DNA of 18,498 nucleotides from Candidatus Poribacteria bacterium (GCA_028818695.1 JAPPNK010000018.1:188151-206648); one strand, 5' to 3'. Shown: positions 6,839 to 13,712, counted from the stretch's first letter. Numbers and translations are program-made. The notes: generated by a model from the letters alone, not told the origin.

Positions 6839-7553
6839 GCGGGTTCTCCTTTGCCGCCGCCTCGCGCTCTATCTCCGTCTGCAGTATCCGCAGCGCTTCG
6901 TCGGGGCGGTCGGCGGTTTGAAATATCTGTATGTCCTGGGGGGAGATCATTCCCCATTCCGCCATCGCTTCGAAGTTGACCGCCTTGTTCCAGTACTCGG
7001 AGCCGTATATGATCAGGGCGGCGCGTGGTTTGATCTTGCGCGTCTGCGTCAGCGCAAGCAGCTCAAACAGCTCGTCCATGGTGCCGAATCCGCCAGGGAA
7101 GATGACGACCGCGCGCGCCAGCGTGATGAACCACCACTTGCGCATAAAGAAGTAGCGGAAGTTCATGGCGAGTTGCGGCGTTATGTAGGGGTTCATTTTT
7201 TCGGCGGTTCGCAGCTGTATGCCTAAGCCGGCGGACAGGGCGCCCGCGTCATGCGCACCGCGGTTTGCCGCCTCCATGATCCCTGGACCGCCGCCCGTGC
7301 AGACGAGAAGACGCTCGCCGTCGGGCTGCTTCATTTGCCATTCGGAGATTTGACGCGCCAGCTCGCGGGCCGCTTCGTAGTAACGCTTTAAAGGTCCGTT
7401 CTCGCGTATTCGGGCGGAGCCGAAGAAGACGATCGTTCCGCTTGCGCCCGCGGATTCAAACCGCCGCTTCGGGTCAAAATATTCGGCGAGAATGCGCAAA
7501 GGGAGCGCCTCGTCGCTCTGCATGAAGTTTGCGTCGTCGTATGCCGGCTTCAT
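6819..7553 (-). CDS. LOG family (TIGR00730) Rossmann-fold nucleotide phosphoribohydrolase
   Basis: This 244-residue protein carries the two LOG signatures: [14 protein letters not shown] (87-100) and PGGFGTMDE (153-161). The latter matches the catalytic PGGxGTxxE motif that cleaves the N-glycosidic bond of nucleoside 5'-monophosphates. Characterised members release cytokinin bases or act on purine and pyrimidine nucleotides; the substrate here is not known. The longer N-terminus (about 80 residues before the glycine-rich loop) fits the larger LOG subtype. I chose the ATG at 7553, whose ATGA overlaps the TGA of the Trm112 gene, a typical coupled start without its own Shine-Dalgarno. An in-frame ATG at 7598 has AAGGA too close to be used. 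Its 3' end overlaps ferredoxin 4. Confidence 0.88.
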   Translation of the reverse strand: MKPAYDDANFMQSDEALPLRILAEYFDPKRRFESAGASGTIVFFGSARIRENGPLKRYYEAARELARQISEWQMKQPDGERLLVCTGGGPGIMEAANRGAHDAGALSAGLGIQLRTAEKMNPYITPQLAMNFRYFFMRKWWFITLARAVVIFPGGFGTMDELFELLALTQTRKIKPRAALIIYGSEYWNKAVNFEAMAEWGMISPQDIQIFQTADRPDEALRILQTEIEREAAAKENPHGVRDR

Positions 7554-7786
7554 TCGTCTGCGCCGGGCGTCTGCAACTTCGCCAACGCCTCGCTCCATTC
7601 CTTTTCCGACATTTGCTTCGAATGCTCATCGTCCGCCAGCATGATCGGTATTCCGTTCTCAATCCGATAACAGCGGCGCGTTTCAGAATCGGTTGAAATG
7701 AGCGCGTCCGTCTCCGGATCGTAAACGAGCGGCTTTCTGGAAAGCGGGCATACGAGTATTTCAAGCAGTTCGTCGCTGATAGGCAT
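7550..7786 (-). CDS. Trm112-like (UPF0434) small protein
   Basis: This 78-residue protein has LLEILVCPLSRKPL at residues 7-20 and YRIENGIPIML at 40-50, the two conserved ends of the Trm112 fold. Related proteins activate methyltransferases and usually bind zinc through four cysteines. Here only C13 and C39 remain, so zinc binding is doubtful; metal-free variants are known among bacteria. The ATG at 7786 follows GGGAG with a 6-base spacer. The gene lies 39 bp after the MDR dehydrogenase and shares an ATGA overlap with LOG. No partner methyltransferase is encoded next to it. Confidence 0.82.
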   Translation of the reverse strand: MPISDELLEILVCPLSRKPLVYDPETDALISTDSETRRCYRIENGIPIMLADDEHSKQMSEKEWSEALAKLQTPGADE

Positions 7787-7825
7787 TCTGCGCTCCCTTG
7801 TTTTAAGTGTAGCCGAAAAGGAGTC

Positions 7826-8842
7826 TTAGCGCCACTCCAGCGCGACGCCTGTGTAGATTTCTGGGTTGTCGCGGAGGCCGTCGTACGCCTGCTTGATCTG
7901 CTCAGGCTTCATTCGGTGCGAGATGAGCGGCTCCAGCTGAAGATCGCCCCGCTCAATCCAGTCGAAGATCATGCGCTGCTTGGTGTACTGGGACGGGCGG
8001 CGTCCAACGGTTGGGTACATTGGCAGCATCCATTCCAACGCCCCGCGCACCGAGATCCATCTTAAGTGTACGTCGGACAGAAACGCTGTGATGTTCGTCT
8101 CAACGGGCGCCCTCGGCGAGCCTAAGATAATCAGCTGTCCATGGTCGCTGGTCGCTTTCAATGCCTGCGCGCAGACCGCTCCATGCCCGACCGCGTCCAC
8201 CGAGACGCCCGCCATGGAGCCGCGCGTGATCTCGCGTATCGCCTCATGCGCTTCTTCGGGCGTTCCGCCGACGGTATGTTGAACGCCGCACTGCTCGGCG
8301 ATCTCGCGCCGTTTCTGAACAGGGTCGACGCCGATGACGCGGAAGCCTCGTATGCGGAACGCCTGCGCCGCCTGATTGCCGACCATCCCAAGCCCGTACA
8401 CCGCGACCCATGGATTGTCCTGCAGATCGGCGACCAGAAGCGCCGTGACGGCGACGCCCGTCATGCGCGACGCGGCGGCGATCGTCGAGTCCATGCCGTC
8501 GGGGACCTGGACGACGAGGCTGGAGGCGTCGTATCGGGCGTGGGAGGCATGGTTGGCGTAGGTGAAGACGCGGTCGCCGACCTGCGCCCTTGAGACGCCG
8601 GGGCTGGCGGCGCGCACAATCCCAACATTTGCATAGCCCGACTTCCACGGGTATGAACACCACTGGCCGCGCAGCCGCGTCTTCGGCTCCACGCCGGTGT
8701 AGTTTGCCAGCTCGGTGCCGGAGCTGATGTAGGTCGCCTCCGTTTCGATGAGCAGGTCGTTTGAGCGCAGGTTTTCGTCCAGCTCAGCCTCTTGGAGCTC
8801 CACCTTGTTTTGCCCTGTGACGACGACGTTCTGTATTTTCAT
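7826..8842 (-). CDS. Medium-chain dehydrogenase/reductase (zinc-type alcohol dehydrogenase-like)
   Basis: This 338-residue MDR protein has an N-terminal GroES-like domain (about 1-125) and a Rossmann domain with GLGMVG (150-155). Asp173 at the end of beta-2 (VIGVDP) suggests NAD(H) rather than NADP(H). The usual catalytic-zinc cysteine is replaced: SSGTE (41-45) stands where CGTD is normal. The four-cysteine structural zinc lobe is absent. It is therefore probably a zinc-independent or atypical member, and the substrate is unknown. The ATG at 8842 begins MKIQNVVVTG. A longer in-frame extension to 8929 crosses the promoter and tandem repeat and is rejected. It heads the cluster with Trm112, LOG and ferredoxin 4. 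Confidence 0.87.
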   Translation of the reverse strand: MKIQNVVVTGQNKVELQEAELDENLRSNDLLIETEATYISSGTELANYTGVEPKTRLRGQWCSYPWKSGYANVGIVRAASPGVSRAQVGDRVFTYANHASHARYDASSLVVQVPDGMDSTIAAASRMTGVAVTALLVADLQDNPWVAVYGLGMVGNQAAQAFRIRGFRVIGVDPVQKRREIAEQCGVQHTVGGTPEEAHEAIREITRGSMAGVSVDAVGHGAVCAQALKATSDHGQLIILGSPRAPVETNITAFLSDVHLRWISVRGALEWMLPMYPTVGRRPSQYTKQRMIFDWIERGDLQLEPLISHRMKPEQIKQAYDGLRDNPEIYTGVALEWR

Positions 8843-8860
8843 ATTCGCTTTCTCATGTGC

Positions 8861-8884
8861 GGATAACGCGCGGGATAACGCGCG
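8861..8884. repeat. 12-bp tandem repeat in the leader of the MDR gene
   Basis: GGATAACGCGCG occurs twice back to back (8861-8872 and 8873-8884). It sits at the predicted transcription start of the MDR promoter and about 20 nt before the start codon. It could be an operator or a leader element, or simply slippage in a GC-rich stretch. Confidence 0.6.
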
Positions 8885-8891
8885 GGCGCAT

Positions 8892-8921
8892 AGGATACCC
8901 CATGAGCCTGCTTCATTGCAA
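8892..8921 (-). promoter_or_regulatory. Promoter of the MDR-Trm112-LOG-ferredoxin cluster
   Basis: On the minus strand, TTGCAA (8921-8916) is followed after 18 nt by TATCCT (8897-8892). The predicted start is near 8885, about 43 nt before the ATG at 8842. The leader contains the 12-bp tandem repeat. Confidence 0.5.
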
Positions 8922-8940
8922 GCGCGCATCCGACCATGCG

Positions 8941-9081
8941 TAAAGTTGGGACATTTGAACGAATGATCGCTCTATTTATGGGAAAAGGCGCCGCCAACCA
9001 GGCCGTCATTCTCGCGCAAGCGGGAATCCAGAGGCGCCGCAGAAACCGTCTGCGTTCGCCCAGGTGAATGTCCCAACTAAA
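8941..9081. mobile_element. MITE-like element with inverted ends, no coding capacity
   Basis: AGTTGGGACATT (8944-8955) and its exact reverse complement AATGTCCCAACT (9067-9078) bound a segment of about 140 bp without an ORF. The left end plus flank (8935-8981) recurs at 18452-18498 with one mismatch in 47 nt, which shows that it is dispersed. The interior carries the dRS3-like hairpin core (9013-9028) between two copies of AGGCGCCGC (8986-8994 and 9032-9040). Exact boundaries and target duplication are not clear. It sits in the 381-bp divergent spacer between the MDR gene and the lipoprotein at 9224. Confidence 0.6.
9013..9028 (+). repeat. Dispersed hairpin repeat core, copy 2
   Basis: CGCGCAAGCGGGAATC is identical to the minus strand at 6436-6421. 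It lies within ATTCTCGCGCAAGCGGGAAT, a near-palindrome of the dRS3-like type, in the centre of the MITE-like element. Confidence 0.5.
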
Positions 9082-9223
9082 GCGCTAAGGTCAGCGCATG
9101 TCTTGCCGCTCATGGCGAAGGGTGGCACACTAGTGTACGGAAGCAAATGGCGCAGCGGTCATGTCCGCGCTTTCATATTTCGCTTCAGTATCGATGGGGC
9201 GTCATCAACACAGGAGTTCTCCC

Positions 9224-10036
9224 TTGCGGAAGGCAGTCAACATTGTTTGCGCCGCCCTGATCTTTATCGCAGCGTCATGCGGCGGCGATGAAACCGTTAC
9301 GCCCTCTCCAAACCCATGCGAGGGGGAGCCGGGAGATTCCGCCGCTGGACAAATGGCTTTATTTTATGAGAAGGTTGTTTGGATCAACCAAGAGAAGGCG
9401 GAAGAAATTGCCGAAGCGATCCTCGCTGGCGTCGAAACGTTTGAAGACCCAAGAGCGTACAATACGCATGAAATCGCTGAATGGGTCGAACGAAACACGG
9501 GGGACGGCGACGTCGACTGCCTCGTCCTTTTCGGCTACCTGCCCGAAACCATCTATCTACCGGGAAACGGGCAGCCGGACGGGTCGCTTGTTGAGAAGTT
9601 TATTGACGACGGCAATTTCGTCATGAACACCGGCGACTACATCTTCTATGTGTCGATGGGCGGCGCGGTCAACGGCGTTGAAGGACTGCAGAACATCGCC
9701 GACGCCGAATTTCATCTATGGACAGACGGCAACGCGGTTCAACCGACCAGAGAGGCGGAGTCATGCGTTTCCAGCCTTGGGCTGTTCATTTCGGACAGAT
9801 CTTTTCCAGCGGGGCAAATTGCGTTGGACAAGAACTGGGAGATCGAAGCGGCTTTTGGAACAGGAAAGCTCGGATACGACCCTGTGATCTTAAAACATGT
9901 TGTAACGGGCGGGCGCATCGGGATTTGGATGCAGGTCTCCAATGACAGCCTCAATCGAGCGGAGGTCGCGCTGGATATTTTCAACAACTGGGCGGGGAAT
10001 GCGCTTCGATCAACCGGTTCGTCCGAAGCCCCCTGA
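9224..10036 (+). CDS. Putative lipoprotein of unknown function
   Basis: The protein is 270 residues long. I place the start at a TTG (9224) with AGGAG seven bases upstream. It begins with a lipoprotein signal: a short basic start, a hydrophobic stretch (VNIVCAALIFIAA) and a lipobox ending in SC-GGD, giving a lipidated cysteine near residue 16. The mature part has alternating strand-like segments: CLVLFGYLPETIY, a glycine-rich LPGNGQPDGS, FVMNTGDYIFYVS, and later GGRIGIWMQVS. The DCLVLFG and NTGDYIFYVS segments recall a Rossmann or glutamine-amidotransferase-like fold, but I see no catalytic Cys-His pair and do not assign a family. The frame is open upstream to 9161 without a better start. It is transcribed alone, convergent with the small membrane protein at 10109. 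Confidence 0.75.
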   Translation: MRKAVNIVCAALIFIAASCGGDETVTPSPNPCEGEPGDSAAGQMALFYEKVVWINQEKAEEIAEAILAGVETFEDPRAYNTHEIAEWVERNTGDGDVDCLVLFGYLPETIYLPGNGQPDGSLVEKFIDDGNFVMNTGDYIFYVSMGGAVNGVEGLQNIADAEFHLWTDGNAVQPTREAESCVSSLGLFISDRSFPAGQIALDKNWEIEAAFGTGKLGYDPVILKHVVTGGRIGIWMQVSNDSLNRAEVALDIFNNWAGNALRSTGSSEAP

Positions 10037-10108
10037 CATGACAGAAACGGCGTCACAGGGAGATAAGGCGTGTTGTAGAGCGTCGGCGTGAACGGGCGTT
10101 TCATCAAA

Positions 10109-10264
10109 TTACGCGCAACGATACATGGCATATCTCCTGTTCAGGTTGCGCCGGCGTTTCCTTTTGCGCCGCCCTTCAATTAAATCGACGACGATGAAGT
10201 AGAGAATCACAAAGAGGGCAAAAACGGCTGCGTCTAAAACCGCATGAACGACCTTTCGACGCAT
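10109..10264 (-). CDS. Small single-pass membrane protein
   Basis: This is a 51-residue protein with one transmembrane helix (about 8-28: AVLDAAVFALFVILYFIVVDL) followed by a very basic tail (EGRRKRKRRRNLNRRY). The start chosen is the ATG at 10264, preceded by GGAG with a 7-base spacer. This initiation region is part of a 25-bp sequence identical to that of the upstream lipoprotein gene. An in-frame ATG at 10327 would overlap that gene by 29 nt and has only a weak ribosome site. It lies 34 bp after the repeat lipoprotein and is probably the last gene of its operon. Function is unknown. Confidence 0.6.
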   Translation of the reverse strand: MRRKVVHAVLDAAVFALFVILYFIVVDLIEGRRKRKRRRNLNRRYAMYRCA

Positions 10265-10278
10265 TCGTTTTCTCCGTT
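10254..10278 (-). repeat. 25-bp repeat covering ribosome site and start codon, copy 1
   Basis: This sequence is identical over 25 bp to 11686-11710. On the minus strand it contains GGAG-AAAACGA-ATG-CGTCGAAA. It forms the translation start (Met-Arg-Arg) of the small membrane protein. Confidence 0.75.
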
Positions 10279-10298
10279 CCGCCGGATTTGGAAAGCGT

Positions 10299-11696
10299 TT
10301 AAGAGGAGCTGCCGTTTGAGCGTTCATCTCGATTTCTGCGCGCTACAAGGTATAGAAGCGCCAGCGCGACCAGAACAGCTCCCGCCGTCAACCAAAGAAC
10401 GCGATTAAAGGGCATGCGCCGAGGATGCGGAGGCATAGGAGGCGACTCCACATCCAGAATCTTGGCAAGCCCCGCCGGGAGATCGAGAACGACGCTTTTG
10501 TCCGGCGCATCGGGCGGAGCATAACGCACAAAGTAGCCCCCCTCTTCTCGCCGGCTAAAGACAACCTCCGGCTCCAGCGCGTCAAACAGACGAAGGGAAT
10601 ACAGGAGATGGCCTTTCAGCATGACGATGCGCTTGTCCTGGTGGGTGTTATTGCGGCGCAACTGGGCGTCGTATCTGGGCATCCCCTCTTCGATTCCAGC
10701 AAAGATTTCAACGATTTCCTGAGCAGCCTCCGAGGTCGGCGGGTCGCTGAAGGCACTCTCGCGCAGCTGTTTCAGCTCCTTCACCGCTTTCTCCAGCTCC
10801 ATCGAGAGCGCGTCCGAATGAATGATGAGCGGCGTTCCGCTTGGGGCGGGCAGTTTCAGAAACTCTACTAGACTTAGAGGCATGGCATAGTGAGCGGGCT
10901 GACCGTCAACGAGAAACGGGGCGCCGCTCTTATCAAGAAAATGCAGACTGGAGGTCGCTTCATCATACCGTATCATTGATCCGCCCGCCTTTTTGATGCG
11001 AGACAGAAAACGTTCCCGCAACTTGGCGACATGCTCTTCTCTTGATAGACCCTCGGCGGCGAGTTCATCGTCGTAATCGGTCATGATATTGCTGACGTTT
11101 TTGATGTCCTGTAAAGCGCGAGAGTGATGTCGAAAATGAAAGTTTTTGTCCAAACCCTTAATGCGCCAATAGACCGCGTCAAAATCGGTGAGAGCGGCGT
11201 TCAGATCGCGCGCGACAGGGTCGATGCCCTGACTCAAATCAAGAAACCATTGGATCAAAAAAGCGGATGTGATCGTAGTTCTATTTTGCTTACCGTCCGA
11301 ATGAGACAAGGTGAACTCAAAGTGCCGCTCATTGTACCGCAGACGGGAGTTTTGGTCGTTTTTCAGATGATGGATGTCCTTTAAGGAAGCGAGGCAGCGT
11401 TCCCGCAATCGGGCGACGCGCTCCTGTCGGGGCAGATTCTGCTTGCGAAGCTGGTTGTCGTACGTGCGCAGTTCCAACCGGATATCGCTGAGGAGGTACG
11501 CCAGTCTATGGGCAAGATCGGAGCTCGGGAACTCTTTAATGAGATCTTCTCTTGTCCTTGTTAAACCGTGGAGAGCGTCGTCTAGACAGCGGGCGAAGGC
11601 GTCCTGCGGCGGTTCCGTCTGGACAGACTCTTCACAGCCTGTCAAAAAGCAGGCAGCCGCTAGAACGATCATCGTCGTCATTAGGTTTCGACGCAT
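10299..11696 (-). CDS. Lipoprotein with three tandem D-x-[QE]-L repeats and a C-terminal TM helix
   Basis: This 465-residue protein has a lipoprotein signal (MIVLAAACFLTGC, lipidated C21) and, unusually, a second membrane segment near the end (about 432-452) followed by RRNRDER. Between them are three repeats of about 130 residues. Each begins with a helical module: RTYDNQLRKQNLPRQERVAR (77-96), then TDYDDELAAEGLSREEHVAK (206-225), then PRYDAQLRRNNTHQDKRIVM (340-359). Each then has a strand-rich part such as LRYNERHFEFTL or IRYDEATSSLHF, ending in FL.L or ILDVE. The module also occurs in the sigma-fusion protein at 4890-6248. The start is the ATG at 11696 with GGAG at 7 bases. It follows glpK by 51 bp. 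I recognise no named family. Confidence 0.8.
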   Translation of the reverse strand: MRRNLMTTMIVLAAACFLTGCEESVQTEPPQDAFARCLDDALHGLTRTREDLIKEFPSSDLAHRLAYLLSDIRLELRTYDNQLRKQNLPRQERVARLRERCLASLKDIHHLKNDQNSRLRYNERHFEFTLSHSDGKQNRTTITSAFLIQWFLDLSQGIDPVARDLNAALTDFDAVYWRIKGLDKNFHFRHHSRALQDIKNVSNIMTDYDDELAAEGLSREEHVAKLRERFLSRIKKAGGSMIRYDEATSSLHFLDKSGAPFLVDGQPAHYAMPLSLVEFLKLPAPSGTPLIIHSDALSMELEKAVKELKQLRESAFSDPPTSEAAQEIVEIFAGIEEGMPRYDAQLRRNNTHQDKRIVMLKGHLLYSLRLFDALEPEVVFSRREEGGYFVRYAPPDAPDKSVVLDLPAGLAKILDVESPPMPPHPRRMPFNRVLWLTAGAVLVALALLYLVARRNRDERSNGSSS

Positions 11697-11710
11697 TCGT
11701 TTTCTCCGTT
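11686..11710 (-). repeat. 25-bp repeat covering ribosome site and start codon, copy 2
   Basis: This is identical to 10254-10278. It supplies the ribosome-binding site and first codons of the three-repeat lipoprotein. The identity ends just upstream of GGAG and shortly after the third codon. Confidence 0.75.
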
Positions 11711-11747
11711 TCATTTGACAAGCGGCGGCCCGCTCTCCAGCATTTAT

Positions 11748-13217
11748 TCAGCTCCGCCGCGTCAGCGTTCGTTCCACCGCTTCGCGCCAGCGCCGCCGTT
11801 TCTCCGCGCGTTCGTCTGGGTTGATTTCTGGCTCAAAGCGGCGCTCTAGCGGGTTTAGGCTGCGGAGGTCCGACGCGCTCCATGCGCCCGTCTGCAGCCC
11901 CGCGAGATATGCCGCGCCTAGAGCTGTCGTCTCCACCTGCGCCGGTCGATTCACTGGGACGCCCAGCAGGTCTGCTTGCATTTGCATCAGAAAGTTGTTG
12001 GCGGCGGCGCCCCCGTCCACCTGAAGCTGCGGCAGCCGCGCGCCCGTTTCTTGCTCCATCGCTTCGAGAGCGTCGGCAGAACGGTGGGCGATTCCCTCTA
12101 AAGCGGCGCGGACAATGTGCGCCCGCGTCGTCCCGCGCGTGATGCCGAATATGGCGCCGCGCGCATGCGGGTCCCAATACGGAGCTCCAAGACCCGCCAG
12201 CGCCGGTACTAACGCCACGCCGCCCGCATCCTTCACCGAAACCGCCAGCGCCTCCGATTCAGCCGCCGACTCCAGTATTCCCAGCCCGTCTCGAAGCCAC
12301 TGAATCGTCGACCCTGCTGTGAAGACGCTCCCCTCCGACGCATAGACGGGGGAGCCGTCCGCCCCGCATGCGAGCGTCGTCAAGAGCCGCCCGCCGCCTT
12401 TTGGACGCTCCGCGCCGGCGTTCATGAGCAGAAAGCAGCCTGTTCCGTAGGTGTTTTTTGCTTCGCCCCGTTTAAAACGGGCTTGTCCAAACAGCGCCGC
12501 CTGCTGATCGCCGACCGCGCTCCGTATCGGGACGCCGTCCGGCGCGAAGCCGACGCCGCGCGTCTCCCCGAAGCGTCCAGACGAGGTCTGAACGCGCGGC
12601 AGCAAAGCTCGCGGGACGCCAAACAGCTCCAGCAGCTCGCCGTCCCACTCGCGCGCGTCGATATTGAAAAGCATGGTGCGCGAAGCGTTCGTCATGTCGG
12701 TGAGATGCGCCCGTCCGCCCGTCAGCTTCCAGATGAGCCAAGAGTCGACCGTCCCAAACGCGAAGCGGCTTGGAGAGCGGCGCGCCTCTGGGACATGGTT
12801 GAGCGTCCACTCCAGCTTGGCGGCGGAAAAATACGGATCGATTGTCAGCCCTGTTTTTTGAAAGATGCGCGGAGCCAACCCCTGTTCGATCAGCTCTTCG
12901 CACCGCTCTGCCGTCCGGCGGCATTGCCAGACGATCGCGCGGGCTGCGGGTTTGCCCGTCTCTCGATGCCATACGACCGTCGTTTCGCGCTGATTGGCGA
13001 CGCCGATTCCGTCCAATTCCGCTCCGTCTGCCAGCGCCTCTGCGCATGCTTGCGACGCCGCCGCCCATATTTCGTCGGCGTCATGCTCCACCCAGCCGGG
13101 CTGCGGAAAGTACTGCGGAAATTCGCGGTAGCCCCGCCGAACGACCGCGCCGTTCTCGTCGATCAACAGCGCTGTGACGCCTGTCGTTCCCGCGTCGATA
13201 GCGAGCAGGCTGCCCAT
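11748..13217 (-). CDS. glpK: Glycerol kinase
   Basis: This 489-residue FGGY-family kinase phosphorylates glycerol to sn-glycerol 3-phosphate using ATP in the cytoplasm. Glycerol kinase hallmarks are clear: LAIDAGTTG at the start (phosphate loop), NQRETTVVW (glycerol-binding Arg-Glu), AIVWQCRRTAE, GLTIDPYFSAAKLEW, FGTVDSWLIWKLTGG, TNASRTMLFNI and GDQQAALFGQ with the catalytic Asp. Length matches the family (about 500). The ATG at 13217 is only 5 bp after the rpiB stop and has AAGGA about 10 bases upstream, inside the rpiB end. No glycerol transporter (glpF) or dehydrogenase (glpD) is present in the window. The pairing with rpiB suggests a small carbohydrate-salvage operon. Confidence 0.96.
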   Translation of the reverse strand: MGSLLAIDAGTTGVTALLIDENGAVVRRGYREFPQYFPQPGWVEHDADEIWAAASQACAEALADGAELDGIGVANQRETTVVWHRETGKPAARAIVWQCRRTAERCEELIEQGLAPRIFQKTGLTIDPYFSAAKLEWTLNHVPEARRSPSRFAFGTVDSWLIWKLTGGRAHLTDMTNASRTMLFNIDAREWDGELLELFGVPRALLPRVQTSSGRFGETRGVGFAPDGVPIRSAVGDQQAALFGQARFKRGEAKNTYGTGCFLLMNAGAERPKGGGRLLTTLACGADGSPVYASEGSVFTAGSTIQWLRDGLGILESAAESEALAVSVKDAGGVALVPALAGLGAPYWDPHARGAIFGITRGTTRAHIVRAALEGIAHRSADALEAMEQETGARLPQLQVDGGAAANNFLMQMQADLLGVPVNRPAQVETTALGAAYLAGLQTGAWSASDLRSLNPLERRFEPEINPDERAEKRRRWREAVERTLTRRS

Positions 13218-13222
13218 GCGGT

Positions 13223-13678
13223 TTAGTTTCCTTCGCTGCGCCGGGCGTCCATTTCGCTAATCTGTCCGACGCGCCGGGCATGCCGTCCGCCCTCAAAGCC
13301 GGCGTCCAGCCATGCGTCTAGTATATCTAGGGCGAGCGGCGAGGCGGTCAAGCGGGCGCCGATCGCCAGCACATTCGCGTCGTTGTGTTCGCGCGCGGCT
13401 CTGGCGGCGGTAATGTTCCAGCAGAGAGCGGCGCGGACCCCCGGCGTCTTGTTGGCGGCAATGGAAATGCCGATGCCGGTTCCGCACATGACAACGCCGA
13501 GGTCCGCCTCTCCAGACGCGACCAGCTCGCCGACGGCGGCTCCGTAGATCGGGTAGTCGGTCGACTCGGCGTTGTGGGAGCCGGCGTCAATCACCTCATG
13601 TCCGCGCTCTTCAAGGCGTTTTTTGACGGCGCATTTCAGTTCGTAAGCGGGATGATCGTTTCCGACCGCTATTTTCAT
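13223..13678 (-). CDS. rpiB: Ribose-5-phosphate isomerase B (RpiB/LacAB family)
   Basis: This 151-residue enzyme interconverts ribose 5-phosphate and ribulose 5-phosphate. Visible signatures are GNDHPAYELK (6-15, with H8), DYPIYG, VMCGTGIGISIAANK (63-77, catalytic C65), PGVRAALC, REHNDANVLAIGAR (96-109, H98) and GGRHARRV (130-137). Members may also isomerise allose- or galactose-6-phosphates, so the exact substrate is open. The ATG at 13678 follows AGAGGA at 4 bases. It is first in the rpiB-glpK-lipoprotein-small-protein series and has a good promoter divergent from tatA. Confidence 0.94.
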   Translation of the reverse strand: MKIAVGNDHPAYELKCAVKKRLEERGHEVIDAGSHNAESTDYPIYGAAVGELVASGEADLGVVMCGTGIGISIAANKTPGVRAALCWNITAARAAREHNDANVLAIGARLTASPLALDILDAWLDAGFEGGRHARRVGQISEMDARRSEGN

Positions 13679-13712
13679 GGGTTCCTCTTCGGGTTCGTCG
13701 GTTCATATGCGT

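Noticed and set aside
8843-8929. Upstream extension of the MDR gene
   Set aside because: It crosses the promoter and the 12-bp tandem repeat and adds residues unlike the MDR N-terminus.
10031-10060. Possible terminator stem after the lipoprotein (CCCTGAC ... GTCACAGGG)
   Set aside because: The stem is short and bulged and no T-run follows, so it is not listed as a terminator.
11821-13226. Plus-strand frames opposite glpK
   Set aside because: The minus strand encodes an intact glycerol kinase. The plus-strand frames have no motifs or ribosome sites.
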